Of a stretch of 64,000 nucleotides of DNA, positions 34,209-46,381 are shown one piece after another. Positions within the stretch are counted from its first letter, which is position 1. Every line of letters starts with the position of its first letter. Under the pieces are notes generated by a model. It was not told the origin of the DNA, ran no database searches, and was given only the letters and a program-made list of their open reading frames with translations. The stretch is from Rosa chinensis (Eukaryota; Streptophyta; Magnoliopsida; Rosales; Rosaceae). The stretch lies in the NCBI RefSeq assembly GCF_002994745.2, contig NC_037094.1, positions 65,874,989 to 65,938,988 of the forward strand, read 5' to 3'. The position numbers and the translations under genes are program-made.

Positions 34209-34330
34209 CAATTTGCCCAAGGGTAATGATAGGAGGCCTCAATGAGACCTAACATTTATGGCCTCAAATCCTAGGTGTCATTCCATGTAAGAAAATACAA
34301 ATTTTACTTTCAATTTTACATAATATAATT

Positions 34331-34744
34331 ATCACAAATGGTACATGAACTTATCCTCTATTTTGTATCTGAACTTTAATTTTGATCACAACCAGTACCC
34401 GAACTTTTCGATTTCATTTTAAATGGTACCTAGAGCCACTTTCGGTCACTATTCTGACCAAAGAAGCCAAATCCAAAAAAAAGAATTAAAAATAAAAATA
34501 AAAGTTCAAGGAAAGCCTATTACCAAAAAATCATCACTATGATCGCAACCCTTGAAATCACTAAAGATCATCATTATGATCACCTCACATGCCGTTTTTA
34601 GTCGGAATAGTGACCGAAGGTGGCTCTAGGTACCATTTAAAATGAAATCGAAAAGTTCGGGTACTGGTCGTGATTAAAATTGAAGTTCAGGTACTATCAA
34701 TAACATTGAGGTATAGTTCAGGTACTATTTGTGATTTTTACCTT
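34331..34744. mobile_element. MULE-type foldback MITE (414 bp)
   Basis: The arms 34331-34460 and about 34596-34744 are inverted copies (CACTTTCGGTCACTATTCTGACC against GTCGGAATAGTGACCGAAGG). The 9-bp direct repeat AATATAATT flanks it (34322-34330, 34745-34753). The interior is non-coding. It is almost the same length as, and similar in wording to, the MITE at 4946-5360. Confidence 0.75.
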
Positions 34745-34753
34745 AATATAATT

Positions 34754-35245
34754 TGTCACATCATAATCTTGCAAAACTAACTTTACCCTTTTATATTTCC
34801 TTTTAGATTTTTAAAGATTGAATTAATGACAATAATGAATTTAATTAGGTAACAAAACGGCATGTGAGGCGATCATAATGATGATCTACAGATTCTTTCA
34901 CTAATATTTTTCTTCCTTGAATTAAATCTTTTTCCTATGATTTTTCTTTCTAAATAGCATTAATATATTGAATTAGATGATGGGAAATAAGCATTAAATT
35001 TTCCTTCCAGGCATTAATTAATTTCGTCAAAAAATAACATTAATAAATTAAATTTGGAAAAGACGTATGTCCAAATTAATTTTATTAAATTTATTTACAA
35101 ACAACTTTTTACACCACAACACTAACATATATATATATAGTGTGTATATATATATATATATATAGTTTTTTTTTGATGAGTTATATATATATATATATAT
35201 ATATATGTATCTTTCACATTATATTTTCATAATTTGTAGGAATCC
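34754..35245. other. AT-rich spacer with (AT)n microsatellites
   Basis: Contains TA/AT runs at about 35127-35139, 35145-35164 and 35187-35207. At 34855-34888 a 33-bp stretch is a near-perfect reverse complement of 34564-34597 inside the neighbouring MITE. Confidence 0.7.
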
Positions 35246-35263
35246 AACAAACTTCGAATTTAT

Positions 35264-36092
35264 GCCATGGAGTTATTCTCTGCTCCTCCCTTTAATCTAC
35301 ATACTTCCCTGCTATCTAACATGATTTTTAAAGAATGGATGTTAGAAAATGCGCTCTTGCTTAAGGCAGAGGTACTGTTTGAGAAGTTAATGATGCTTAT
35401 TTGGTCCTTATGGAAGAATATAAATGCCACGCTGTGGGATAATAGTTCGAAACCTGCTTCAATTCTTTTTTGTAGCTCTATGGCTTGGCTAGAAGAGTTT
35501 CACAAAGCTAGGTCCCCTACTATTTTGCCGAAGCAACAAGTGAAGCAATGATGGAGGGCTGTTGGGGGTAGTCCAGTCAAAATCAATGTTAATGGGGCTT
35601 TCTTACCACCGCTAACACAAGGCATTATTGCAAGTGTCATTTGAGGTCCTCAAGGTCGCTTCATTGCAGTGTTTGCTCAATACTTTTTTCTACATGTCAG
35701 CTCTGCCAAACATGTAGAGTTATTGGCTATACGAGAAGGTCTTGATGTTACGCAACAGATGCAGCTATCACAGGTTATTATTGAGTCGGACTGCCCTGCT
35801 GCAGTTCAAGTCAACACCCATTTTATTGGCTCTGAGTTATGTAGCATTATTGATGATATACATGAGGTTCAAAGACTGCTGCCAGGCACACGAATCACTT
35901 TTGCTCCTAGAACTTGCAACCATGTAGCTCACAGGCTAGCAAGCATAGGTTTCGAATCTAGTCAGAAGGAAGCTTGGTCACACAAGTTCCTAATTGTATT
36001 ACTGATCTACTTCACCATAATTGTACTGAACAGAGCTAGTCCCTAGCTTCTTCCCTTAATGCAATCTTTTTTCATCAAAAAAAAAAAAAACA
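35264..36092 (+). mobile_element. 5'-truncated LINE insertion with RNase H end
   Basis: Bounded by an 18-bp target duplication AACAAACTTCGAATTTAT / AACAAACTTCGAATTCAT (35246-35263 and 36097-36114, one mismatch) and a poly(A) at 36077-36090. Coding DNA starts in the zinc-binding RVT region (LIWSLWKNINATLW, SSMAWLEEFHKARS). It continues into an RNase H domain (GPQGRFIAVFAQYF, ESDCPAAVQV, CNHVAHRLASIGF), with internal TGA and TAG stops. It is the same LINE family as the opposite-strand element that begins just to its right. Confidence 0.9.
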
Positions 36093-36114
36093 AACAAACA
36101 AACTTCGAATTCAT

Positions 36115-37026
36115 ATACATGTGTTAACAAATCTATTGATCGAGTACATATACAAATCTAGTACCTCATTAAACCAAAAGGAACTAGAGCTAGCCTCATA
36201 AGCAATACTGCCAATCTATGTGCAACTCCATTGTATATTCTAGGAGTGTAGCAGATAGTTACACTATGCAAAGACCCTAGAATCATCTCTATGTCATCCA
36301 CAAGATTACCTTCAGCCAAAACTTCATGATGGGGGTTGTAGATATCTTGTTTTGCCTGCAGACAATCTGTTTCAACAATAACATTCCCTGCATTCAAAGA
36401 TTGGAGTAGCTGCAGTCCATGTTTAATGACTTATAGTTCAACTTGTTTTGGACTTAGAGATAGGAATAGCAAAGGCCGCTTAAAACTGGCTTCTATTAGC
36501 CCTCAAAATGCCTCCTCTGTTACGATTAGGTAGAAATCTACCTTTAACATTGAGCTTCCAACTCCCATGCAAATTTGGCTTCCAAACTGCACGTGTTTTT
36601 TGTTTGGGACTCTGATCGATATTTTTTACTCGATGGAACTCCTCCAACCAAGCCATGGAGCTAACCATGAGCTGTTCAGGATTTTGGTTTTTATTCTGCC
36701 ATAGAAAAGTGTTCCTATTTTACCACAACACCCATAACACCATCAACAATTTTTCGAACTGCAAATTGCTCATATGTAGCGAATGTTCCAACATGCACTC
36801 CTTAAAATGTAGGTTAGACAGCAAACTATCCCCAAGATTAAACATGGTTGAAGATGAAATAGAGGAAGCCAGAGGACACTTACAAAGAATATGAGCATTG
36901 TTCTCATAGGCATGTTGACAGAGAATGCAATGTAGATTCCCTCATAACCCTTTGTTTGCAGCTTAGCTCGAGTTGGAAGAAGATCATAACAAGCCCTCCA
37001 TACACAAATTTGTACTTTACCAGGAA
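36115..37026 (-). pseudogene. LINE-2, 3' part: zf-RVT and RNase H
   Basis: On the minus strand, from the Copia target duplication (37027-37031), the sequence reads through a zinc-binding reverse-transcriptase region (WRACYDLLPTRAKLQTKG) and SSMAWLEEFHRVKN. RNase H residues follow (NVIVETDCLQAKQD, TPRIYNGVAHRLA), ending near 36158. Joined across the Copia insertion to the segment at 43133, the reading continues without loss. No poly(T) remains at the 3' boundary. Stops and frame changes show it is dead. Confidence 0.85.
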
Positions 37027-37031
37027 CTTTT

Positions 37032-37197
37032 TGTTAGCATGAGTCATGGCTTAACGTTAGGAATAGAATATATTGTAACTATTTCGTAGTTAGTACTTAC
37101 CTGTTGTATTCCTGTAATCTTCTTTATATACCTCCATTCGTGAGATTATGAATAGATTATCAGAAAATTCGTTCTCTATATCTCTTTTTATTTGACT
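37032..37197 (+). repeat. 5' LTR of Copia element 1
   Basis: Begins TGTTAGCATGAGTCATGG and ends TTTATTTGACT (an unusual TG...CT boundary, supported by the PBS and the target duplication). CTTTATATACCTCC near 37125 may be the TATA region. Confidence 0.9.
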
Positions 37198-37209
37198 TGG
37201 TATCAGAGC
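37198..37209 (+). promoter_or_regulatory. Primer-binding site of Copia element 1
   Basis: TGGTATCAGAGC is the standard complement of the initiator tRNA-Met 3' end used by plant Copia elements. It directly follows the 5' LTR. Confidence 0.95.
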
Positions 37210-38059
37210 AAATATCCGAGAGGACTTTGTCTCTTATTTTCTACATTTATTTTTTTGAATTATTTCAAAAACCCCATTGTTAGGGTTATTGTTCTCTTAA
37301 CAGCATTACTCTCCCGTCATTATTCCTCTTACATTGACATCAGTCCAAGAACGACCAGATCGTCTTCTTCTTGGACTTCAACGTCATCAGACCAGCCACC
37401 TCCATCGCCTGTCAAGATCGGCTTCATCTTCCTCGTTCAGACCCAACCTTTTGCTTGGGCACCAGAAAATCAACTTCTCCAGAACGGTTTCCTCCACCGC
37501 GCCGTTCTGCCATTTGCTCCGTTCGCTGACATCATCATCAGATTAGGTTCACATTGGGTTCACATTCGACTCGTCGTCAGATTCGACCTGCGACTTCCTC
37601 AGCCCCGTCGTCGAGCTCCTCAGCCCCAGACTCAAGGCAACGTCATCCAACCAAGCCGCTCCAATCCCCGTCGCTGACATCAGTCTCCACCCAGACCAGA
37701 TCGCCTTTGTTTTCCTCTTCACCAGACCCAGCAATTTACTTTGGGCACCCACCCAAAGATCGACTCAATCTCATCCATCCGGTCCCTCTTCAGCCCGGAC
37801 CCGTCGACCTCCATCTTCAGGCCGTCAGTTTCTCTCTGTTAGGGAGAACCCAGTTACCCAGATCATACCTTCAGTTCTCAGGTCACCATCTTAACTCGTG
37901 CTCCCTTTATAAAATAAAATTAAAAAATTAAAAATTAAAAAGGGAAAAAGGGAAATTGCTATACGATCTATTTTTTGTTTGGTTATTTTTTGAATCTCTT
38001 ATTCTTTTATTCCGATGCATACCCTGTGATTTTGTGTTTCTTGCAACTATATTGTTACG
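37210..38059 (+). other. 5' leader of Copia element 1
   Basis: An 850-bp untranslated leader, C-rich in the middle and A-rich before gag. Frames within it (37192-37677, 37554-37931) overlap the PBS or lack domains and are not credited. Confidence 0.6.
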
Positions 38060-41000
38060 ATGGGTGGTGATGAAGGTGAAAATTCCAAGAACAATGAGGT
38101 CCAAAAGGTTGAGGTTTCTGTCCGAAGCTCAAATGGTGATTCTTTTGGAGGTACGAAACTCAATGGTACTAATTTTCGAACATGGAAGAAGTTTATGTCT
38201 GTCCATCTTCGTGGCATACACAAGATGGAGCATGTGACTGGAACAACTAAAGCTCTTAGTGAGGAGGATGTGATGCTTATACTAAGTGGGAGCATGATGA
38301 TGGATCTGTGATGGCAATCTTATTCAAAGCCATTACTGAAAATGTGCTACAGTTGGTGGAAGAGTGTGAGACTGCTGAAGCAATATGGAAGACATTGGGG
38401 GATCTGTATATAAATGAGTCTGATTTTATACAGGTTCATGAATTGATGTGCAAAGCTGGCAGTATGCAACAGAATGGGTGTACTTACATGAGCATTTGCA
38501 AGCATAATTAGCTATAATGAGCCATACTCATGATACCGCCAGCGGTACCAGCTATCACCAACTGTGTGACCTACGGAAACACAGCCAAACATGCTACCGC
38601 ATGAGCCCCGGCTAGCCCTCAGATCACCTCTGAAGCGCCGCCACGCGCCTCGCCAAGTTAGCATCAAAAGCTCCAGAAGTTGGGGACTGAAGCACATCAG
38701 TCCCACATCGAAAACATGGAGAAGATCAGTTCTCTCCTCACCTATAAAAGGTTCTCTCCTCTCTCCTCATTATTTACACATTTACTACTTACCTACTGTT
38801 ATCTTGTCAACACAAATACATTGACTAACTTAGGCATCGGAGAAGAGAAGACCGCCCAATGCGGTCTCCCTCTGACGCCCTCTGTATTTTACTTAACAGG
38901 TAAACGGAAGCTCCGAATATAACAAGTAGCGATCCGCCCATCGGATCAGCGTTAATCGAGGTTCAGCTACCGCTGAACTTTTAGACATTAACAATGGGCA
39001 ACCAGTAGCTGTGTATTTCAGCAAGTTGAAGAATGTATGGGCTGAAATTGATCAGAAGCGTCCTTGCAAGATCAAGAATCAAGAAGATCTTGTGTGGTAC
39101 CAGAAGGAGAAGGAGCTTGAAAGAGTTCATGTATTCTTGAGAGGGCTTGATGAGAAACATAGCAGTGCCAAGGGGGAATTGCTCAGAATGACAGACCCTC
39201 CTAATTTGAACACAGCTTTTACATACATCCGCAAGGATGAGTCTCAGCAGGAAAGTGTCAAACATGCACAGGTTGAAGTATCTAGCTTAGCTATTCAGGC
39301 CAAGTCACCAGCACCTTTCCTTCAGCAGCAGAGTTCAGCCCTACCTCATCAGCAAGATTTCTCACCAGGCTTCACCAACCACCCTCATCCTTAATGCTCT
39401 TACTGCAACGACCTTAGACATGTTCAAGAGACTTGTTGGAAGCTGAATGGGTACCCTAAAAAGAAGGGTTATCGTCCTAAGGCGAAGGCAGCTGCAGTTC
39501 AGTTGGTTCAAGAACCAAACTTCTATGGTGTGGCCGGTCAGGATCATCGTACAACAGGTGAGGCTACTCCTACAGCCTCTATAGCTGGTCGTGGTAAGAT
39601 TGGTATGGCTTTAAAGGTTTCTAACTTTATTGGTTCTGATACATGGATTATTGATTATGGTGCCTCCGATCATATGACTTATGATAAATCGTATTTTACT
39701 GAATTGTCTTCCCCACCAGTGTCCTATGTAACAAATGCTAATGGTGAGTCCTTTCCTGTGTTAGGGTTAGGGTCAGTTTGTATTACTCCCACCTTAGAGC
39801 ATCATAATGTATTATATGTGCCTAATTTGTCTCATCATTTGATATATGTTCCATAGTTGAATACTGAGACTAAATGCTCCGTAACTTTTTATCATATGTA
39901 TGTGATTTTTCAGGATCTTCTCACCAGGGAGATAATCGGTCGGGGGTATCTAAGGGGCAGGTTGTTCCATCTAGATCAGACATACGCAAGGGAGAAACCA
40001 GGAGCACAGTCCCTTACCGCTTTGACTTCGAATTCTGATAAGCTAAGTGAAATTTGGTTGTGGCATCGCCGTTTAGGGCATCCATCTTTTAGTCTTATGA
40101 GAAAAACCATGCCTACTCTGTTTATTGGTGTGGATGAGTCTGCTTTACATTGTGAAACATATGTCTTGGCCAAGAGTCATCGTGCTACTTATTCTCCTAG
40201 TGTTTCTAATCAAAGTGTTATTCCTTTTGAGTTGATTCATTCTGATGTTTGGGGACCTTCTAGAGAACCCACTGTGTCCGGTATGAGATATTTTGTGTTG
40301 TTTATTGATGATTGTACGAGATTGTCATGGGTTGCTCTTCTTAAAACCAAAGATGAAGTCTTTCCAGCTTTTCAAACTTTTCGTACTCTTGTTCAACCAC
40401 AATACCATAGCACCATTAAAGTCCTTCATTCTGACAATGGGGGAGAATATGTTAATCATGTTTTCCAAGAGTTTTTCAAAACCCATGGGATTGTTCACCA
40501 AACCACATGTCCACAAACACCATAACAGAATGGAGTGTCTAAAAGGAAAAACCGTCATTTACTTGATATGGCTCGTGCCCTTCTCTTTAGTGCTTATATG
40601 CCTAAGTATCTTTGGGGCGATGCTATCCTTACTTCCTCCCATCTTATCAATCGTCTTCCATCTAGTGTCCTTCAGGGAAGAATTCCATTTGAGGTTTTTG
40701 CATCTCATGTCTCCTTACCTTCATTTCACAATCTTCCAGCTCGTGTCTTTGGTTGTGTTGCTTTTGTCCATATTCCTAAAAACCAGCGGTCTAAGTTGGA
40801 TGCCCGAGCTCCTAAGTGTGTGTTTGTTGGCTACGGAAGCTATCAGAGAGGGTACAAGTGCTATCATCCACCTACCAAAAAGTACTATGTCACTATGGAT
40901 GTTACTTTCTTTGAGGACATGAGGTATTTTTCCTCTTCAGATACAGCTCTTCAGGGGGAGAATTCATATTTTGAAGAGCTGTATCATGGAGAGGGGGAGG

Positions 41001-42955
41001 AATTAGAAGGAGGAGAAGAAGTCACACAAGCAGGAGGTATTTTGACTGATCCAGTTGAGACCATCAACCCGTCACCTCCAGAAGCAGAAGGTCCAGACAT
41101 CCAGGCACCAGTCTCAATCACAGAAAATGAAGTTGAAGCATAACTGCCCCTCCGGTTGTAGCTCCTATCCCTAACCCACAGCTTCCTGGTGCTGAAGATC
41201 GCTCATCTGAAGTATGTCCACCCACTGGTTCTAGTAGTAGTGAGTCTAATGTTGGGCAATATGTGTTACCAAATAGGACTACTCGGGTTCAACCAGCCAA
41301 AAGGTTTGAACCTACTCTTACTGCCAAATCAAAATACCCAGTAGCCAATTATATGTCCACTAAGAGGTTGTCTAAGTCATATGAATCATTTGTGAATCAA
41401 ATATCTATTGTATCAGTACCTAACAAAGTGCAGGATGCATTGGGGGATCCAAAGTGAAGGAAGGCAATGGAGGAAGAGATGGAGGCGTTGCAGAAAAACA
41501 ATACTTGGCAACTTGTGCCTCTACCACAGGGCAAGAAGGTTGTCGGTTGTCGTTGGGTGTTTACCATGAAGCATAATGCAGATGGATCAGTGAGTCAATA
41601 CAAAGCACGCCTTATAGCAAACGGGTTTACTAAGACGTATGGTATAGATTACGATGAAACATTTGCTCCTGTTGCCAAGATGAACACTATTCGGGTCCTG
41701 CTTTCGTTTGCTGCTAGTTTAAATAGGCCACTCCTATAGTTTGATGTCAAGAATGCGTTCCTTCATAGAGAGTTAGCTGAGGAGGTGTACATGAGCCTTC
41801 CACCTCGGTATGTAGTCACTTCTCTTGGTGATTTTGTATGCAAATTGAGAAAGTCTATGTATGGTCTCAAACAGCGACCTCGTGCTTGGTTTGGAAGATT
41901 TTTACAGTTCATGCGGAAGATTGGTTACAAACAGAGCAACTCAAACCATACCTTGTTTCTCAAGCATCAACAAGGGAAGGTAATAGCTCTAATTATTTAT
42001 GTAGATGACATGGTAATCACTGGCAATGATACTATTGAGATGGATAGACTGCAGAAACAACTAGCCTCTGAGTTTGAGATGAAGGATTTGGGTGAACTTA
42101 AGTACTTCTTAGGAATTAAGGTAGCTAGGGGGAGAGAATGAATCTACCTGTGCCAGAGGAAGTACGTTCTTGACTTGTTGACAGAGACAGGTTTGTTGGA
42201 TTGCAGACCTATTGATACTCCTATTGAGCAGAACCATTGTTTAGCTGAGTATCTAGATCAGGTACCCACTGATCGGGCTCGCTATCAGAGGTTGGTTGGG
42301 TGTTTGATTTATTTGGCTCATACTAGACCAGATGTTGCATATGCAATGAGAGTTGTAAGTCAGTTCATGCATAACCCGAGTGAGAGTCACATGGATGCTG
42401 TTATGCGAATTTTAAAGTACCTGAAGTCAGCTCCAAGAAGGGGAGTATTGTTTTCTAAACAAAACAACATCCTTGAGGTTTGTGGCTTTACAGATGCAGA
42501 TTGGGCTGGAAATATTACAGACAGGAGGTCAACATCAGGATACTTTACCTTTGTGGGAGGTAATTTGGTTACATGGAAGAGTACGAAACAGAAAGTTGTG
42601 GCATGATCTAGTGCTGAGGCCGAGTATAGAGGTATGGCTCACAGAGTGTGTGAATTGTTGTGGCTGAAAAATATGTTACGTGATCTGGGTTTCAAACTCA
42701 AAAGTACTATGCAGTTGTATTGTGACAACAAGGTAGCCATTGAAATATCACATAATCCAGTACAACATGATCGTACTAAGCATGTGGAGGTTGATCATCA
42801 CTTTATAAAGAAGAAGCTAGATGCCAAAATTATTAGCTTTCCTTTTGTTCCAACTAAAGATCAACTTACAGATATACTTACCAAAAGAGTTTCCAGGAAG
42901 GCGTTTTATGACTCACTAAGCAAGTTTGGCATGGTCGATGTGTATGCACCAACTT
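38060..42955 (+). pseudogene. Broken gag-pol of Copia element 1
   Basis: Gag starts MGGDEGENSKNNEVQ at 38060, shifts frame near 38275, is split by the solo LTR (38479-38998) and resumes VYFSKLKNVWAEIDQ. The knuckle is CSYCNDLRHVQETC (about 39395). Protease WIIDYGASDHMT has Tyr for the usual Ser/Thr. Integrase shows WHRRLGHP, HCETY (second Cys of the HHCC finger lost), IHSDVWGP and LHSDNGGEY. RT has [23 protein letters not shown] and an intact YVDD (41998-42009). RNase H shows ADWAGNITDRRSTSGY and DILTKRV. In-frame stops at about 39393, 39856, 40523, 41143, 41457, 41739, 42141 and 42606 destroy the polyprotein. Confidence 0.95.
38479..38993 (+). mobile_element. Solo Gypsy LTR nested in Copia gag
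   Basis: A 515-bp LTR of the element A/B family (TGTACTTACATGAG ... ATTAACA, TATA box 38743-38751). It is flanked by a perfect 5-bp duplication ATGGG (38474-38478 and 38994-38998). No internal sequence remains, as expected after recombination between the two LTRs of a full insertion. Removing it restores a continuous gag frame. Confidence 0.95.
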
Positions 42956-43127
42956 GAGGAGGAGTGTTAGCGTGAGTCATGGCTTAACGTTAGGAATATA
43001 ATATATTGTAATTATTTCGTAGTTAGTACTTACCTGTTGTATTCCTGTAATCTTCTTTATATATCTCCATTCGTGAGATGAATAGATTATCAGAAAATCC
43101 ATTCTCTATATCTTGTTTTATTTGACT
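42953..43127 (+). repeat. Polypurine tract and 3' LTR of Copia element 1
   Basis: TTGAGGAGGAG (42953-42963) is the plus-strand primer site. The LTR runs 42965-43127 and matches the 5' LTR with few changes and one 3-bp deletion. Confidence 0.9.
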
Positions 43128-43132
43128 CTTTT

Positions 43133-46100
43133 AAATTCCATAACCTCTTCCACAATACTTTAAAAGGATCACCATTGGATGAGGAAGCTAGCATACTTTC
43201 AAGAACTTTAGTATATGTAATCCAGTAAGCAGATTTTACAGAACAAATGTCATTGCGTTCTGGGCTCCAATAACATCGATCATGCATGACTCTCTGACCA
43301 AGTGGGATGCATATACTTTGCCTGGAAATTTCCGGAATGAAACACATGTTAATGATGGAAGGAATCCATTGCTTAGAAGTTGGATCAATTAAATCAGAAA
43401 CTTGCTCAAAGGGACAATTAATCGGCCTCTGCACCAAATATTGTGGACAATTTGGAATCCACTTATCAGACCAGATATTAATACTTATACCACCTCCCAC
43501 ACGCCATTGGATACCAGCTTCAAGAATTGGCCTGCCTTGCAAAATATTTCTCTAAGAGAATGAGGGTGTGTCTCCTAACTCAGGCTCCCAAAAGGAACAA
43601 TGTGGATGATACCTTGCCTTATATAACCTAGCAATTAAGGAGTTAGGGTTTGTGACCAACCTCCAGCCTTTCTTAGCCAACATAGCCAAATTGTAAGCAT
43701 ATATGTTTTTGAAACCCATACCACTTTCCTGTTTGGTAAGACAAAGTTTCTCCTAACTCCTCCAATGTATTTTTTTTTTTTTTTTCATCTGTATCACTCC
43801 AAAAAAAGGATGCACATAATAGATGAATGTCATCACACAAACCTTGAGGGAGCAAGTAGCAGTTCATAGCATATAGAGGCATAGTTTGAGCGACTGCCTT
43901 GATTAAAGTCTCTTTTCCTGCTGCATTAAGAATCTTAGCCTTCCAGCTGACTAGCTTTTTTGTAAGTTTTTCTTTGATATACGCAAAAATGGCTGTCTTG
44001 GATCTTCCAACACGCATAGGGAGCCTCAAATACTTGTCATGCTCAGTGACACATTTAACTTCCAAGATGGATGCTAAATCATGTTGTTGAGCTTGTTGAA
44101 CATTGTTATTGAAAACTATAGTGCTTTTTTCAAAATTTACCTTCTGACCCGAGGCTTTCTCATAAACATTCAATAATCTTCTGTATTGCCTGCATTCCTC
44201 AACAGTTGCTGTGTCAAACAAAATTCTATCATTAGCAAAAAAGAGATGGTGGAGTGTAGGAGCTTGGGGACACATGGTAAGGCCCTGAATTGAGTTGTTG
44301 TAGACAGCTTGAGTGATCAAAGATGATAGACCCTCACCATATAGAATAAAGAGGTAAGGTGATAATGGATCACCTTGCCTAATGCCTCTAGATGGGATAA
44401 TATGTTATGAAGGCTCACCATGTATTAGAATAGCATACTTCACAGACATGACACAAAGCATGATTGTTTCAACCCATTGAGGAGCAAAACCAAGTTTTAT
44501 TAAAATGGCTTTCACAAAACTCCATTCCAAGCAATCATAAGCCTTGCTTATATCCAGTTTAAGAGAAAAGAAACTTGTTTCCTGCTGCTTCAGTTTATGC
44601 ATAAAATGGGCTACTTTCGTAGCGACCAAGGTATTGTCTAAAATGAGGCGATCCGGCACATATGCACTTTGCAAAGGAGAAATAATATCCTGGAGCAGAA
44701 GTTTTAATCTATTGGCAACTACATTTGAGCTAATGTGACAAACGACATTGCACAAAGCTATAGATCTGAAATGTGTGGCATCCTTGGATTCTGAATTTTT
44801 GGGATCAAATACAGGTGAGTGAAGTTAGCTTCCAACCATAACTCACCCTTCTCCATGAAATTCTTCACTACAATATAAACATCCTGTCCAAAAATATGCC
44901 AATATTTTTGAAAGAAGAAAGGTGACATACCATCTGGTCTGAGGCTTTTTGCGGGATGCATTTGAAACAGTGCACTTCTAATCTCATCATCAGAATAGCT
45001 TTATAATAGGCTTGCATTCATTTGATCAGTGACCTTATTTGGTGTAGCATTCAACACTTCTTATAGGGCACTGTCATCTATGCCCCCAGTTGTAAAAATC
45101 TGCTAAAAATAAGTATGTAAGAACTAATGAATAATTTGTGGATCAGTTTGCCACTCAGCCTGTTCATCAGTCAGATCCTTTATCATATCTTGACTTCTAC
45201 GATTGCTAGCCCTCCTATGGAAATAGGCTAAGTTTCTATCGCCCTCCTTTAACCATAATGCCCTAGACCGTTGCCTCCAGTACTTTTCGTGATTAGTGAG
45301 AATTTGATTGTAGCATACATGAAGTGTTTTTTGTTCCTCATACAAAGGAGAGGAGTGTGGCTGTCCCATCAGGTCCCATAACTTCTCTTGAACTACCCTC
45401 ATCTCGACTTTGTTTTTATCAAAGTCCAAGATATGCCACTGCATGCATCAAACTCCTTCCTGTGCAAGCAAAATTATGCCCTAGCTGCCTTAGAGCATTG
45501 CCGGTTGTAGGACATGACCATTCTTGCTAGATTATAGCATCACATTTTGGCCTTCCCCACCAACATTCTTCAAAACAAAACCATCTTACCATTCTTTTTT
45601 GAAATAGCCTTTCAGGCATAACTTCAATCAATAATGGGCAATGATCAGAGTCAGAGGGATCAAGAGTGATAACTCTGCTCATTCGGAAACGATGACGCCA
45701 TTGTGATGTCTAGAACCCTCTATCAAGTCTTTCTTTTGTATACCGGTTATGCCAAATATACCTACTTCCTACCTATCCCATGTCAATAAGACCACATCTA
45801 GCCATAGTGTTTCGAAATTTCGCCATGGCTGCCATTGCACGAGGCACATCCCCTGTTTTATCATCATGACACATGATTTCATTAAAGTCCCCTACCATTA
45901 GCAAGGGAAGTGAACATGGTTGTGCAGCCAAAGTTTCAATTAGTCCCCAAGTCGGATCTCTACCTCCCCTAGCAGCCACACCATAAATGTCGGTGAAGTG
46001 CCACAGATCAGTCCCTGGTTTGCCTATTATAATGTCAATATGGTTTGCTGAGTGCGTGCGCAAATCCACATGCGTGTCATCATTCTAGAATAGCGCCAAG

Positions 46101-46370
46101 CTTTGAGAGGCTTCCTCATGAGGCACACAAAAGCCTCCCTTAAATCCTAGCTGTTTTTCAATGACTCAATCAAACCCTTCTTTGCTAGGGTTTTGAGAGA
46201 AAAATAAGTGCTGGCTTCTTTGCATGCACCAAATCAATTAGAGCACGCTGAGTTTCGTAGTTAACGATGCCTCTGTAGTTCCACACGAGGACGTTTCCTT
46301 GTAACATGTCGGCAAAGCACGATTGGACTTAGGGTTTAGGTGGTCGCAAAGTCGTTGGCGGCCTTAGGTT
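43133..46370 (-). pseudogene. LINE-2, 5' part: endonuclease and reverse transcriptase
   Basis: Read on the minus strand, it begins near 46306 with NVLVWNYRGI and an AP-endonuclease domain (LLMVGDFNEIM, about 45900). It then covers a linker (WLKEGDRNLAYFHRRASNRR), the RT start (PDGMSPFFFQKYWHIFG), LKLDISKAYDCLEWSF, HHLFFANDRILF (the usual FADD has become FAND near 44235), LPMRVGRSKTAIF and a C-terminal RVT region (WRVGGGISINIWSDKWIP). Many stops and shifts are present. ORF1 is not visible; a T-run at 46368-46381 lies at the 5' boundary. Such proteins nick target DNA and reverse-transcribe LINE RNA in place; this one is inactive. Confidence 0.9.
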
Positions 46371-46381
46371 TTTTTTTTTTT

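Larger units (their letters stand above)
37032..43127 (+). mobile_element. Ty1/Copia element 1, full structure, inserted in LINE-2
   Basis: Short LTRs of 166 and 163 bp, a tRNA-Met-type PBS, complete gag-pol order (gag, zinc knuckle, protease, integrase, RT, RNase H) and a polypurine tract. It is flanked by the 5-bp duplication CTTTT (37027-37031, 43128-43132). Of its 6096 bp, 520 belong to the nested solo Gypsy LTR and its duplication. The LTRs differ at roughly 8-9 positions, so insertion is of similar or slightly younger age than Gypsy element B. Stops throughout pol make it non-autonomous. Confidence 0.95.

Noticed and set aside
37192..37931. ORFs of 125-161 aa in the Copia leader
   Set aside because: They overlap the PBS and untranslated leader and lack gag features; gag starts at 38060.
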